58,772 bases of DNA from Alphaproteobacteria bacterium HGW-Alphaproteobacteria-1 (GCA_002842985.1 PHEQ01000016.1:1-58772), one strand, 5' to 3'; shown: positions 1 through 13,017, counted from the first letter of the stretch. Numbers and translations are program-made. Notes: generated by a model from the letters alone, not told the origin.

Positions 1-95
1 CAACTGCCATCAAAGCCTCCATCATTTGAAGACAGTGATTCAGATTTTTCTGCAGAAGGGAATCCTCTGCGAGTCAAACAATCAGGCCGTTGGTA
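1..95. other. Left-edge sequence, unassigned
   Basis: This stretch lies beyond the 3' end of the trigger factor gene and is visibly richer in A+T than the genes that follow. No convincing terminator hairpin was found. On the plus strand one frame is open from base 1 to a TAG at 181-183 and could be the tail of a gene entering from the left, but most of that frame overlaps the trigger factor coding region. No function can be given. Confidence 0.3.
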
Positions 96-1427
96 TTACA
101 TCTCGTTCATGTCCTCGATGGCTTTTTCAAGCTCTTCGCGTGTCACGTCCTTGTCGCTCACCTCGGCAAGCTCGACCACGTAGTCGATGACCTTGTCCTC
201 GAAGATCGGCGCGCGCAGTTGCTGGCGCATCTGCGGGTTCTTCTGCACGAATTCAAAGAATTCGCGCTCGTGGCCAGGGTATTGCCGCGCCTGGGTCATG
301 ACCGCCTGGGTCATCTCGGCATCGGTGACCTTCACCTCGGCCTTCTGACCCAGATCGGCCAGAAGAAGGCCAAGGCGCACGCGGCGCTCGGCCAGTTTCA
401 CCTGCTCCTCGGTCGGCTCCACCTCTTCGTGATCGTGGCCCTGTACATCGGGATTGTCCTCGTGCCAAAGCTGATGCGCGATCTGCTTGGCCTCGGTCTC
501 GACCATGGTTGGCGGCAGATCGAAGCTTACCAACGCGTCGAGCGCATCCAGAACGTTGCGCTTGAGAATGGCGCGCGCCGCGCCCGCATATTCCTGTTCG
601 AGCCGCTCGCGGATCTGCTCTTTCAGCGCATCGAGGCTCTCGGCCCCGTATTTCTGCGCCAATTCGTCATTCACCTCGGCGGCGACGGGTTCCTTGACGG
701 CCTTCACGGTGCAGTCGAACACTGCTTCCTTGCCGGCCAGATGCGGCGCCTGGTATTCCTCGGGGAAGTTGACCGTGACGGCCTTCTCCTCACCCGCCTT
801 GACGCCGACCAGCTGCTCCTCGAAGCCGGGGATGAAGCTGCCCGAACCGAGGGTGAGCGGGTAATCCTCGGCCGCGCCGCCGTCGAAGGGCTCGCCGTCG
901 ATCTTGCCGACAAAGTCGAACACGATCTGATCGCCGTCCTGTGCTGCGGCCCCGTCCTCGCGGTCGCGGAAATCCTGCGCGCTCTCGGCCAGATTGCCAA
1001 GCGCCTCATCCACGGCGGCATCGTCGGCCTTGACGACCATGCGCTCCAGCTTTACGGCGGAAAGCTCGACGGTCGGGACCTCGGGCAGAGCCTCGTAGCT
1101 CAGCTCGATTTCGACATCGTCGCCCTCTTTCCATTCCTGGTTGGCCATCTTCACATCGGGCTCAAACGCCGGACGCTCGCCCTTTTCCTCGAAATGGGCC
1201 TTCATCGCGTCATCGACGGTCTCTTGCATCGCCTCGCCAAGCATCCGCTGGCCGAACTGTTTCTTCAGCAGCGGAAGGGGCACCTTGCCCTTGCGAAAGC
1301 CCTTCAGCTCGATTTCGGGCTGGGCCTCTTTGAGCTTTTCGGTGACCTTGTCATCGAGGGCCTGCGCCGTCAGGATCATCCTGTAGCCGCGCTTGAGACC
1401 TTCGTTGAGGGTTTCGGTGACCTGCAT
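96..1427 (-). CDS. tig: Trigger factor, ribosome-associated chaperone and prolyl isomerase
   Basis: Trigger factor binds the ribosome exit tunnel through L23, shields nascent chains and has FKBP-type peptidyl-prolyl isomerase activity in the cytoplasm. The 443-residue protein is the usual length. The N-terminal ribosome-binding domain has the GFRKGKVP signature near residue 43. A central FKBP-like domain follows around residues 150-245 and includes the [13 protein letters not shown] and [16 protein letters not shown] segments. An acidic helical C-terminal chaperone domain ends in EDMNEM. The ATG start follows a GGAAGGAC ribosome binding site. The gene is transcribed alone; mnmA lies upstream on the same strand, 112 bases away. 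The identification is secure. Confidence 0.97.
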   Translation of the reverse strand: MQVTETLNEGLKRGYRMILTAQALDDKVTEKLKEAQPEIELKGFRKGKVPLPLLKKQFGQRMLGEAMQETVDDAMKAHFEEKGERPAFEPDVKMANQEWKEGDDVEIELSYEALPEVPTVELSAVKLERMVVKADDAAVDEALGNLAESAQDFRDREDGAAAQDGDQIVFDFVGKIDGEPFDGGAAEDYPLTLGSGSFIPGFEEQLVGVKAGEEKAVTVNFPEEYQAPHLAGKEAVFDCTVKAVKEPVAAEVNDELAQKYGAESLDALKEQIRERLEQEYAGAARAILKRNVLDALDALVSFDLPPTMVETEAKQIAHQLWHEDNPDVQGHDHEEVEPTEEQVKLAERRVRLGLLLADLGQKAEVKVTDAEMTQAVMTQARQYPGHEREFFEFVQKNPQMRQQLRAPIFEDKVIDYVVELAEVSDKDVTREELEKAIEDMNEM

Positions 1428-1539
1428 GTTCGTCCTTCCATATGCATCGGGCCGCAGAGGCGTCTGCGGCGGTCAAGATCAGGCGCGTTCTAGGGGCGGC
1501 CCGCCCGCTCTGCAAGAGGAAAGCGGCGTGGGCGCGGTC

Positions 1540-2685
1540 TCAGTTGCCGCGCCAGATCCAGCCGCCGCCCAGAACCCGGCTGCCGCCGGTCTCATAGAAA
1601 ACGCAGGCCTGCCCGGGCGATACGCCCTCCTCCGGGGTCAGCAGCTCGACCTCTGCCTCGGTCTCGGATAGCGGGCGCAGCACCGCCTCGCGCGGCGGGC
1701 GGGTGGAGCGGACCTTGACCGACACGGGCCATTCGGGCCGCGAGGTGAGCGGCGCGTCGCCCAGCCAGTTGATCTCGCGCAAGGGCACGGTGCGGGTGGC
1801 CAGCATTGCCTTGGGTCCGACGATGACGCGGCGGCCCTCCACGTCGAGGCGCACGACATAAAGCGGCTCGTCCAGCCCGCCGATACCGAGGCCCCGCCGC
1901 TGGCCGATCGTGTAATGAATCACCCCCTCGTGACGGCCCAGAACGCGTCCGTCCACATGCACGATCTCGCCCGGATCGGCGGCGCCGGGGCGCAGCTTTT
2001 CGATCACGGCGGCATAATCGCCGTTTGGGACAAAGCAGATATCCTGGCTGTCGGGCTTGTCGGCCACGATCAGCCCGTATTTCGCCGCCAGCGCCCGCGT
2101 CTCGGCCTTGGACGCCAGCCCCCCCAGCGGAAAGCGCAGATAGGCCAGTTGCTCGGGTGTGGTCGAGAAAAGAAAATAGGATTGATCGCGCGCCGAATCA
2201 GCCGCCGAATGCAGTTCGGGGCCGTGCGCGCCCATCTCGCGCCGGATGTAATGCCCCGTCGCCATGCAATCGGCGTCTAGGTCGCGGGCGGTCTCGAGCA
2301 GGTCCTTGAACTTGACGCGTTCGTTGCAGCGAATGCAGGGCACGGGTGTGGCCCCGGCCAGATAACTGTCGGCGAACTCATCGATCACGGCATCGCGGAA
2401 GATGTTCTCGTAATCCAGCACGTAATGTGGAAAGCCCATTTCCTCGGCCACGCGGCGCGCGTCGTGAATGTCGAGGCCCGCACAGCACGCCCCCTTTTTC
2501 GCCAGCGCCCCGCCGTGATCGTAAAGCTGGAGGGTGACGCCCACCACATCATAGCCCTCTTGCGCCAATTGCGCCGCCACCACAGAGGAATCGACGCCGC
2601 CCGACATCGCCACCACCACCCGCGTCTCGGCGGGGGGTTTTGGAAACCCCATGGAATTCAATGGCATGGCGGTGTCTGGGGACAT
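1540..2685 (-). CDS. mnmA: tRNA-specific 2-thiouridylase MnmA
   Basis: MnmA adenylates and thiolates U34 in the wobble position of Lys, Glu and Gln tRNAs, taking sulfur from a TusE or IscS-type relay. The PP-loop motif SGGVDSS sits near residue 28. The catalytic cysteines are visible in the PCIRCNE segment and further on in the [13 protein letters not shown] region. A C-terminal beta-barrel domain carries GQACVFY. I chose the ATG at 2685 because GGAG lies seven bases upstream; another ATG at 2667 and a TTG at 2700 are possible. Length is about 381 residues, normal for the family. Confidence 0.95.
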   Translation of the reverse strand: MSPDTAMPLNSMGFPKPPAETRVVVAMSGGVDSSVVAAQLAQEGYDVVGVTLQLYDHGGALAKKGACCAGLDIHDARRVAEEMGFPHYVLDYENIFRDAVIDEFADSYLAGATPVPCIRCNERVKFKDLLETARDLDADCMATGHYIRREMGAHGPELHSAADSARDQSYFLFSTTPEQLAYLRFPLGGLASKAETRALAAKYGLIVADKPDSQDICFVPNGDYAAVIEKLRPGAADPGEIVHVDGRVLGRHEGVIHYTIGQRRGLGIGGLDEPLYVVRLDVEGRRVIVGPKAMLATRTVPLREINWLGDAPLTSRPEWPVSVKVRSTRPPREAVLRPLSETEAEVELLTPEEGVSPGQACVFYETGGSRVLGGGWIWRGN

Positions 2686-2746
2686 GGGGTGCTCCGGCAA
2701 GATCGGTCGAGATATAGGAAAATCCTAAACATTCTCAAGGTGTGAC

Positions 2747-2761
2747 TTCACCCCCCGTTAA
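2747..2761. promoter_or_regulatory. CtrA-like box upstream of sciP
   Basis: The bases read TTCA, seven bases, TTAA. This is one mismatch from the CtrA consensus TTAA-N7-TTAA. It lies 48 bases before the chosen sciP start in the divergent mnmA/sciP intergenic region. CtrA control of sciP is known in Caulobacter; here it is inferred from the site. Confidence 0.5.
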
Positions 2762-2808
2762 GCGCGTTTGCGCATTCTGAAGACCGCATCAGAAAAGGGG
2801 TGAGAGTG

Positions 2809-3078
2809 ATGTATCTGAAGAAAGTCGATGGGCCAAGGGCGGTCACGCTGCCCGACGGAACTGCGTTCAGCCGTGCCGACCTGCCGCCGCCAGAAACCGA
2901 GCGCTGGGTCGCCTCGCGCAAGCTCGCGGTGGTGCGCGGAATCGCCTACGGGTTGATTTCGCGCGCCGAGGCGCTGCGCGCCTATGGGTTGAGCGATGAG
3001 GAATTGGACGGATGGACGCGTGCGGCGAAAAGGTATGGAAAGAGCGGACTTAAAGTCACCAAATGCAAGCCGGATTGA
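2809..3078 (+). CDS. sciP: DUF1153 protein, SciP-type CtrA inhibitor
   Basis: SciP is a small helix-turn-helix protein that binds CtrA and blocks CtrA-activated transcription in Caulobacter. This 89-residue protein has the DUF1153 pattern VTLPDGT, then RADLPPPETERWVASRK, then an HTH-like segment (GLISRAEALRAYGLSDEELDGW, residues about 48-69). A GTG at 2800 is in frame, but the ATG at 2809 has AAGGGG eight bases upstream and gives the N-terminus MYLKKVDGPRAV. The gene sits directly before ctrA with about 100 bases between them, so inhibitor and target are linked. Family assignment is firm; function is by homology. Confidence 0.88.
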   Translation: MYLKKVDGPRAVTLPDGTAFSRADLPPPETERWVASRKLAVVRGIAYGLISRAEALRAYGLSDEELDGWTRAAKRYGKSGLKVTKCKPD

Positions 3079-3103
3079 CAACCCATGCATGAGTTTTGAA
3101 AAT
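3075..3103 (+). promoter_or_regulatory. Candidate sigma-70 promoter for ctrA
   Basis: TTGACA at 3075-3080 and GAAAAT at 3098-3103 are spaced by 17 bases. The -35 element overlaps the sciP stop codon. The CtrA-like box at 3115-3129 would lie just downstream of the predicted start site, a position suited to autorepression. Confidence 0.45.
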
Positions 3104-3114
3104 GTTCTTCGTCG

Positions 3115-3129
3115 GTAACGGTAGGTTAA
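3115..3129. promoter_or_regulatory. CtrA-like box upstream of ctrA
   Basis: The bases read GTAA, seven bases, TTAA, one mismatch from TTAA-N7-TTAA, and the second half continues as TTAACCAT, the extended form described in Caulobacter. It is 54 bases before the ctrA start codon and implies autoregulation. Confidence 0.65.
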
Positions 3130-3182
3130 CCATTTCTGCCCAGTGTTGTGAACGAAGCGGCACCACTGAATGGAGACCCCCT

Positions 3183-3902
3183 ATGCGTGTATTGCTGGTC
3201 GAGGATGACCCCACCACCACCAAGAGCATCGAGATGATGCTGACCCATGCCAATCTCAACGTCTACACGACCGATCTGGGGGAGGAGGGAATCGATCTCG
3301 CTAAACTCTACGATTACGATCTGATACTCCTTGATCTCGGTCTGCCGGACATGCACGGGCATGAGGTGCTGCGGCAATTGCGGCTGGCGCGGATTTCCAC
3401 CCCGATCCTGATCCTGTCGGGCACGGACGATACCGAAAGCAAGCTCAAGGGGTTCGGTTTCGGCGCGGATGACTACCTCACCAAGCCATTTCACCGCGAC
3501 GAACTTGTGGCGCGCATCCACGCCATCATCCGGCGCTCCAAGGGCCATTCGCAATCGGTGATCCGCACCGGCAAGATCAACGTCAATCTCGACGCCAAGA
3601 CGGTCGATGTGGCAGGGCAGACGGTGCATCTGACCGGCAAGGAATATCAGATGCTTGAGCTTCTGAGCCTGCGCAAGGGCACCACTCTCACCAAGGAGAT
3701 GTTTCTCAACCATCTTTACGGCGGCATGGACGAACCCGAACTCAAGATCATCGACGTCTTCATCTGCAAGCTCCGCAAGAAGCTGGTCGAGGCCACCGGC
3801 GGCGAGAACTACATCGAGACGGTCTGGGGGCGGGGCTATGTGCTGCGCGACCCCGAACCCGCCGCGCGCTCCGGCGGCGCACCGCTCGCTATCGGGGCCT
3901 GA
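3183..3902 (+). CDS. ctrA: Cell-cycle response regulator CtrA
   Basis: CtrA is the OmpR-family master regulator that receives phosphate through CckA-ChpT. It controls flagellar, gene-transfer-agent or cell-cycle genes, depending on the species. The receiver domain (residues 1-120) has acidic residues in LLVEDD, the phosphoacceptor Asp51 in [11 protein letters not shown], the same number as in Caulobacter, and DYLTKPF. A winged-helix DNA-binding domain follows at about 125-230. An upstream ATG-like extension exists, but the start at 3183 matches the family N-terminus MRVLLVEDD. The 239-residue protein ends in IGA rather than the Caulobacter-type double alanine recognised by ClpXP. Confidence 0.97.
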   Translation: MRVLLVEDDPTTTKSIEMMLTHANLNVYTTDLGEEGIDLAKLYDYDLILLDLGLPDMHGHEVLRQLRLARISTPILILSGTDDTESKLKGFGFGADDYLTKPFHRDELVARIHAIIRRSKGHSQSVIRTGKINVNLDAKTVDVAGQTVHLTGKEYQMLELLSLRKGTTLTKEMFLNHLYGGMDEPELKIIDVFICKLRKKLVEATGGENYIETVWGRGYVLRDPEPAARSGGAPLAIGA

Positions 3903-8173
<4,271 letters not shown>

Positions 8174-8188
8174 GGTTTGTTCTCATTT

Positions 8189-8203
8189 GTTCTCATAAAG
8201 TTC
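8189..8203. promoter_or_regulatory. LexA (SOS) box upstream of a 40-residue membrane peptide
   Basis: The bases read GTTC, TCATAAA, GTTC, an exact match to the alphaproteobacterial LexA site GTTC-N7-GTTC. A further GTTC begins ten bases earlier at 8179 (spacing six, so not itself a box). The site lies 57 bases before the ATG of the small gene at 8260. The recA gene in this window carries the same motif, which supports the assignment. Confidence 0.75.
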
Positions 8204-8259
8204 TTTACATCGACGGTGAAAAATGAGAACACTTGGGCAACATCACGGAGGAACACGCC

Positions 8260-8382
8260 ATGTTGCACCAGATCAGGACAACCGCCGCCCGCGCCGGGGA
8301 CACGCTCCTTGGCGATGCGATCGGGGCCTTTGCCCTGATGGTCACGCTCATTGGCGCGCTTTTCCTGCCCGCGATGTTCTGA
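8260..8382 (+). CDS. SOS-controlled small membrane protein, 40 residues
   Basis: The frame encodes MLHQIRTTAARAGDTLLGD followed by one hydrophobic helix (residues about 18-38) and ends in LPAMF. The ATG follows CACGGAGGAA, an excellent ribosome binding site. A LexA box lies upstream and a strong terminator downstream, so this is a complete single-gene unit between recG and the convergent heme-sensor gene. The basic N-terminus plus one membrane span resembles in size and topology SidA, the SOS-induced division inhibitor of Caulobacter. That is an analogy, not a demonstrated homology. I do not recognise a named family. Confidence 0.7.
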   Translation: MLHQIRTTAARAGDTLLGDAIGAFALMVTLIGALFLPAMF

Positions 8383-8525
8383 ACGGTTTCTGCCTGCCGG
8401 TGCGCGGCTCTTGCCGGTCCCCCCTGTCCCAACACGGGGATCGCGCGCTCTGCCTGTCCCAAGGGTTTCGGGTTTGCCTCATTCCGCCCGATTTATCCCG
8501 ATGGGCCGCGTATCCGGCCACTGAT

Positions 8526-8561
8526 CCGCCGCCGTTCCCCGGAACGTGCGGCGGTTTTTTT
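8526..8561 (+). terminator. Rho-independent terminator after the SOS peptide gene
   Basis: A long GC-rich hairpin pairs CCGCCGC at 8526-8532 with GCGGCGG at 8548-8554, and inside it GTTCC with GGAAC. Seven T residues follow. The T run overlaps the stop codon of the convergent gene. Confidence 0.85.
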
Positions 8562-9778
8562 CATCCGCCATCCTTCGTCGGATTGATCCGCTGGACCAGA
8601 ACCGAACCGGTCTCGACAATGCCGCGCATCCGCTCTTCCAGCCGGATCATCTCGGACATGGCGCGCTTGAGCTTGTCGCTCTCGTCGCCCAACTCTCCCA
8701 GATCGGCAAAGACGCGCTCGGTCGTGGCAATCTGCGCCTCGGCATTGCTGACCACGGCGTGCAGATCTCCGACGAGACCTTCCAGTTCTCGCGCGCCGCT
8801 CTTTTCCTCGAGCGTGCGAACGGCACTGCGCGCCGCATCGAACCAGGCCTGTGAAAGGCGCGGCTCGGCCTTGGCGCTGAGCATGGCCGAGCGTTCAAGC
8901 CGCCGGATCCGGCTCGTGAGACAGTCGATCCGATCGCGCAACTCGCTCTGGATGCTGACGATATCGGCATTGACGGCAACGACGCGCGCGAGCACGGCGT
9001 CAAGCTCCTCCATCAGTTTGCAGACCCGATCCAGAAACAGGTTCAGATCGCGCGCCAGCACGCCGAACTCGTCCGCCGTGCGGATTTCCGCCCTGTGTGT
9101 GAGCCCGCCATACGCACGGGCAAGGTTGCTGACCACCGCGCGCAGGCCCAGAAGCGGCTCGAGCCGCGCGCGCAGGATGAGAAAGAGCAGCACCGAATGC
9201 AGCACGATCTTGCCCACCGACAGCGTGGCGGTGAGGCGCATGTCGGTCACCCATTCGGCGAAATCCGTCGCCAGATCGCGCCGCACCACCACCGCCCCCA
9301 GCACATCGCCGACATTGGCCTCGGTATGGCAGGCAAGGCAGAAGGGTTCGGCCGTGATGGGCTGTTTGGCGATATTGTGCTGCCGCGTTGGCCAATCGCC
9401 TTGGCGGATGCCTTCGGGAGTAAAGCCGAATCCCGCCTCGATGGACGTGACGGTGACCGGCGAAGGGGTGATGGCGATGCGATAGCCCAGATCGCCCCAG
9501 TTGCGTTCAAGGATCGGATAGAGCGTGCGGGCCGCCACCGGCCCGCCCTCGTTGCGCATGATCGAGCGCACATCGTCGGCAATGGTCCCGGCGGCCTCTT
9601 GCACCACGTCCGGCCCCTGCACGCGAAACCCGTAATAGACCATCCCCGCCTTGAGCGCGAATTCGAGCACCGTGACCAGCACCAGAAGCACGAAGAAATC
9701 ACGGATCATATGGATGAGAAATGACTGATCGAACCGCCCGATCAGCGGGCTTTTCTCGTCGAGCGGGCCTTGGGCCAT
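8561..9778 (-). CDS. Membrane sensor with periplasmic c-type heme motif and cytoplasmic coiled coil
   Basis: This 405-residue protein has one membrane helix at about residues 26-49. A periplasmic domain of roughly 130 residues follows and contains CLACH (Cys147, Cys150, His151), the signature for covalent heme c. A second membrane helix spans about 183-203. After a HAMP-like stretch come long heptad-rich helices to the C-terminus. The periplasmic part looks like the DUF3365/Tll0287 class of heme sensors. No kinase, cyclase or methyl-accepting signalling domain is visible. The ATG at 9778 is preceded by AGGG. It is convergent with the SOS peptide gene and its output partner is unknown. Confidence 0.75.
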   Translation of the reverse strand: MAQGPLDEKSPLIGRFDQSFLIHMIRDFFVLLVLVTVLEFALKAGMVYYGFRVQGPDVVQEAAGTIADDVRSIMRNEGGPVAARTLYPILERNWGDLGYRIAITPSPVTVTSIEAGFGFTPEGIRQGDWPTRQHNIAKQPITAEPFCLACHTEANVGDVLGAVVVRRDLATDFAEWVTDMRLTATLSVGKIVLHSVLLFLILRARLEPLLGLRAVVSNLARAYGGLTHRAEIRTADEFGVLARDLNLFLDRVCKLMEELDAVLARVVAVNADIVSIQSELRDRIDCLTSRIRRLERSAMLSAKAEPRLSQAWFDAARSAVRTLEEKSGARELEGLVGDLHAVVSNAEAQIATTERVFADLGELGDESDKLKRAMSEMIRLEERMRGIVETGSVLVQRINPTKDGG

Positions 9779-9882
9779 GTCAGATCCCTCGCTGTTACAA
9801 GAGCAACTAGGCACGAAAAGCGAAAGGGAAAGTGAAACGCCCCCTCACCGCGCGACGCAAATGCGCGAGCGGTCTGACACAA

Positions 9883-10338
9883 TCAGGCGCAGGAGGTCTG
9901 CGCGGCGATTTCCTCCATCGCTTCGGTCGCGGCCTCGAGGGTCAAGAGGATCGAGGCGTGGCGGTTCTTGTAGTCGCGCGCGGGGCGCAGCACCTCGAGC
10001 CCGTCAAAGGGCGCGGGCGGGGTGGGACCACCGGATTTCAGCATCTCGCGCAGCGCGTCGCGCGCCGCGCGCACCTGCGCCAGATCGCAGCCGAGGATAT
10101 TGGCCCCCACCACGCTTGCCGCCGCCTGACCGAGCGCGCACGCGCGCACCTCGGCGGCATAGTCGCTCACGCGGCCCCCCGTCATCGAAAGATCGACCGT
10201 CACGGTCGAGCCGCAGAGCGGCGCGCGGCGCTTGATGCTGGCCTGCGGCGCATCCAGCCGCCCGTGTCGCGGAATATCCGCGGCCAGGGCGAGGATACGC
10301 GCGGAATAGAGCTTGATCAGGTCGGTTTCGCCGCTCAT
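9883..10338 (-). CDS. Iron-sulfur cluster scaffold-like protein (NifU/IscU N-terminal family)
   Basis: The 151-residue protein resembles the NifU N-terminal/IscU family that holds nascent iron-sulfur clusters. It has LIKLYSARILALAADIPRHGRLD and then PLCGSTVTVDLSM, where the cysteine occupies a scaffold position. A second cysteine follows in VRACALGQAAASVVG and a third near the C-terminal end (TSCA). The RAPLCGS form differs from classical IscU but is common in Rhodobacterales. The ATG at 10338 follows AAGGGAAAG. It is divergent from hisI. The exact metal role is inferred. Confidence 0.8.
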   Translation of the reverse strand: MSGETDLIKLYSARILALAADIPRHGRLDAPQASIKRRAPLCGSTVTVDLSMTGGRVSDYAAEVRACALGQAAASVVGANILGCDLAQVRAARDALREMLKSGGPTPPAPFDGLEVLRPARDYKNRHASILLTLEAATEAMEEIAAQTSCA

Positions 10339-10404
10339 GGCTTTCCCTTTCGTCCGTTGCCCCATAAATAGACGCGACACGGCCCGTTGCAAAAGGATTT
10401 CGCC

Positions 10405-10773
10405 ATGGGATTCGACCCCGCGACACTAAAGTATGATGCGCGTGGCCTCATTCCCGCCATCGCGCAGGAGGTGGAGACCGGCGAAGTGCTGATGATGGCC
10501 TGGATGAATTCTGAGGCCGTGGCACGCACGCTCGCGACGGGGCGCGTGACCTATTGGAGCCGCTCACGTGCCGCGTTCTGGGTCAAGGGCGAAAGCTCGG
10601 GCCATGTGCAGGAGCTGGTGGAAATGCGCATCGACTGCGACCGCGATTGCCTTTTGCTACAGGTGCGCCAGACCGGGCCCGCCTGTCACACCAACCGGCG
10701 ATCGTGCTTCTACCTCGCGGTGCAGGACGGTGCGGAAACCGAGATAATGGCGCCTGTGGCAGGCACGAAATGA
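10405..10773 (+). CDS. hisI: Phosphoribosyl-AMP cyclohydrolase HisI
   Basis: HisI opens the adenine ring of phosphoribosyl-AMP, the third step of histidine synthesis. The 122-residue protein has WMNSEA, the substrate loop YWSRSR..W.KGESSGH, the metal ligands in [11 protein letters not shown], and the zinc cysteine in [14 protein letters not shown]. The ATG at 10405 follows AAAAGGA. It is the monofunctional form without HisE and is not next to other his genes. The gene ends 28 bases before gmk and probably shares its transcript. Confidence 0.96.
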   Translation: MGFDPATLKYDARGLIPAIAQEVETGEVLMMAWMNSEAVARTLATGRVTYWSRSRAAFWVKGESSGHVQELVEMRIDCDRDCLLLQVRQTGPACHTNRRSCFYLAVQDGAETEIMAPVAGTK

Positions 10774-10801
10774 GTATTTGCAGAACGATGAAGGGCAAGG
10801 C

Positions 10802-11443
10802 ATGGACGCGCGACGGGGGCTTCTGATCATTCTTTCCTCGCCCTCGGGCGCGGGTAAATCGACGCTGTCGCGGCGCTTGCGGGCATGGGACCCCGCCTTG
10901 CAGTTCTCCGTCTCGGCCACCACGCGCGCGCCGCGGCCGGGAGAGGTGGACGGACGGGATTACCATTTCATGAGTGAAGAGGCATTCAAACGCGCGGTGG
11001 CGGCGGGAGAGATGCTGGAGCACGCGCATGTCTTCGGCAATTTCTACGGCTCGCCCACGGGGCCGGTGCAGGCGGCGATCGACGCCGGACATGATGTGCT
11101 CTTTGACATCGACTGGCAGGGCGCGCAGCAGATCCGCAACTCGGGCCTCGGGCTCCATACGCTGTCGATCTTCCTCTTGCCGCCCTCGATCCGCGAATTG
11201 CACCGTCGCTTGCAGGAGCGCGGGCAGGATGCGCCCGAGGTGATCGCGCGGCGGATGCAGAAGAGCTGGGACGAGATCAGCCATTGGGATGGCTATGATT
11301 TCGTGTTGGTGAACGAAAAGCTTGACGCCACCGAGGCGAGCCTCAGAACCATCATCGAAGCGACGCGGCTGCGCCGGTCGCAGCAGCCGTGGCTTACCGA
11401 TCATGTGCGCGCGCTGCACGCGGAATTCGAGGAGATGCAATGA
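10802..11443 (+). CDS. gmk: Guanylate kinase
   Basis: Gmk phosphorylates GMP to GDP. The 213-residue protein has the P-loop [10 protein letters not shown] near its N-terminus, the GMP-binding segment [20 protein letters not shown], and the Asp-Trp-Gln-Gly loop ([11 protein letters not shown]). ATG 10802 was preferred over an in-frame TTG at 10778 because GGGCAAGG precedes it and the family begins shortly before the P-loop. It overlaps the carbonic anhydrase gene by four bases. guaA and guaB, which supply GMP and XMP, are also in this window but far away. Confidence 0.96.
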   Translation: MDARRGLLIILSSPSGAGKSTLSRRLRAWDPALQFSVSATTRAPRPGEVDGRDYHFMSEEAFKRAVAAGEMLEHAHVFGNFYGSPTGPVQAAIDAGHDVLFDIDWQGAQQIRNSGLGLHTLSIFLLPPSIRELHRRLQERGQDAPEVIARRMQKSWDEISHWDGYDFVLVNEKLDATEASLRTIIEATRLRRSQQPWLTDHVRALHAEFEEMQ

Positions 11444-11961
11444 CCATCTACGCACTTGACGGCCATGCGCCGCAGATCGATCCCGAGACCTGGGTCGCCC
11501 CCGATGCCACGATTATCGGCAAGGTGGTGGTGGAGGCCGGCGCTTCGATCTGGTTTGGCTGCACCCTGCGCGGTGACAACGAGGTGATCCATGTGGGCAC
11601 GGGCACGAATGTGCAGGAACATACCGTGATGCATACCGATATGGGCTATCCGCTGGTGATCGGGGCGGGCTGCACCATCGGGCACAAGGCGATGCTGCAT
11701 GGCTGCACGATCGGCGAGAATTCGCTTATCGGGATGGGCGCCACGGTGCTGAATGGTGCGAGGATCGGGCGCGATTGCCTGATCGGCGCGGGGGCGCTCG
11801 TGACCGAGGGCAAGGAGATCCCCGATGGCAGCCTTGTGATGGGGGCGCCGGGGCGCGTGGTGCGCGCGCTCGACGCGGCGGCGATTGCCGGGTTGCGGGC
11901 CGCCGCACAGCATTACCGGGACAACATGCGCCGGTTTCGCGCCGGGCTGCGGGCGGTCTGA
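11440..11961 (+). CDS. Gamma-class carbonic anhydrase family protein
   Basis: This 173-residue protein is a left-handed beta-helix of hexapeptide repeats, related to Cam and YrdA. Metal-ligand histidines are visible in [11 protein letters not shown] and [11 protein letters not shown], in the spacing expected for the trimeric zinc or iron site. The C-terminal helix packs against the helix bundle. Members hydrate CO2 or act as metal-dependent hydrolases of unknown substrate. The start codon overlaps the gmk stop (ATGA), and the kinase gene follows after six bases, so the three genes form one transcript. Confidence 0.9.
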   Translation: MTIYALDGHAPQIDPETWVAPDATIIGKVVVEAGASIWFGCTLRGDNEVIHVGTGTNVQEHTVMHTDMGYPLVIGAGCTIGHKAMLHGCTIGENSLIGMGATVLNGARIGRDCLIGAGALVTEGKEIPDGSLVMGAPGRVVRALDAAAIAGLRAAAQHYRDNMRRFRAGLRAV

Positions 11962-11967
11962 CGCACG

Positions 11968-13008
11968 ATGCAGGGCTTTGGATCGGTCCTTGCCGGAATG
12001 CCGTTCGCGGCGCTGCTGATCGGGCCGGACGAGCGCATCCATGCCACCAATGCAGCGGCGCGCGAAATGCTGGGGCAGGGCATCGAGGGGCGGCACTTCC
12101 TGACAGCGCTGCGGCAGCCCGACGTGCTTGACGCAATCGAACAGACCGGGCGTGACGGGCAGGCGCGACGCACCACCTATCAGACCTCAGAAGGTGGGCG
12201 CGACAGCACCTTTCAGGTGCATGTGGCGCATGTGGATGCGGGGGCATCGGCGCGCGGCGTTCTGATTGCCTTCGAGGATCTGACCGAACGGGAGCAGTCC
12301 GCGCAGATGCGCCGCGATTTCGTGGCCAACGTGAGTCACGAGTTGCGCACACCGCTCACCGCGCTCATCGGGTTCATCGAGACGCTGCAAGGCCCTGCGC
12401 GCCACGACCAGGCCGCCATCGACCGTTTTCTGGCGATCATGGGCCGCGAGGCGGCGCGGATGGAGCGGCTTGTGCATGACCTGCTTTCGCTCAGCCGGGT
12501 CGAGGGCGAGGAGCGTATCCGCCCACGCGAACCGGTCGATCTGGCCGGGATCATCGGCACGGTTATGACGATGTTGCGCCCCCTCGGGCACGAGCGAGGC
12601 TGCCCAATGAATTTCTCGGGCGGTGAGGGCTATGTCGTGCCCGGAAATGCCGATCAATTGCAGCAGGTCTTCACCAATCTGGTGGAGAACGCGATCAAGT
12701 ACGGCGGACAGGGCAACTGTGTGGAGATCACGCTGGAGCATCATGCCCGCGATGCCACCCTGCGGATGCCGGCCATCGTGGCGAGTGTGCGCGATCATGG
12801 CCCCGGCATCGACCCGCTGCACATTCCGCGCCTGACCGAGCGGTTCTATCGCGTCGACACGCATCGCTCGCGCGAGATGGGGGGCACCGGGCTTGGTCTT
12901 GCCATTGTCAAGCACATCGTCAACCGTCATCGCGGACGGCTTCGGATTGCGTCGGAGCCGGGTCAGGGCAGCACGTTTTCGGTGATCCTGCCGCGCTGGA
13001 CCGGGTGA
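11968..13008 (+). CDS. PhoR-like PAS sensor histidine kinase, soluble
   Basis: The 346-residue protein has an N-terminal PAS domain (residues about 5-105), a HisKA dimerisation domain with His124 in FVANVSHELRTPL, and a complete HATPase domain with NLVENAIKYGG, DHGPGID and GGTGLGLAIVKHIV. The H-box and ATPase sequence are of the PhoR type, as used in phosphate sensing with PhoB. No membrane segment precedes the PAS domain. The usual pst-phoU-phoB genes are absent: upstream is the carbonic anhydrase gene and downstream a convergent LysR regulator. The phosphate link is therefore only a family-level suggestion. Confidence 0.85.
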   Translation: MQGFGSVLAGMPFAALLIGPDERIHATNAAAREMLGQGIEGRHFLTALRQPDVLDAIEQTGRDGQARRTTYQTSEGGRDSTFQVHVAHVDAGASARGVLIAFEDLTEREQSAQMRRDFVANVSHELRTPLTALIGFIETLQGPARHDQAAIDRFLAIMGREAARMERLVHDLLSLSRVEGEERIRPREPVDLAGIIGTVMTMLRPLGHERGCPMNFSGGEGYVVPGNADQLQQVFTNLVENAIKYGGQGNCVEITLEHHARDATLRMPAIVASVRDHGPGIDPLHIPRLTERFYRVDTHRSREMGGTGLGLAIVKHIVNRHRGRLRIASEPGQGSTFSVILPRWTG

Positions 13009-13017
13009 GATCAGTGA

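Noticed and set aside
8179..8192. First GTTC pair (GTTC-N6-GTTC) as a second LexA box
   Set aside because: Spacing is six, not seven, bases; only the following pair fits the known site.
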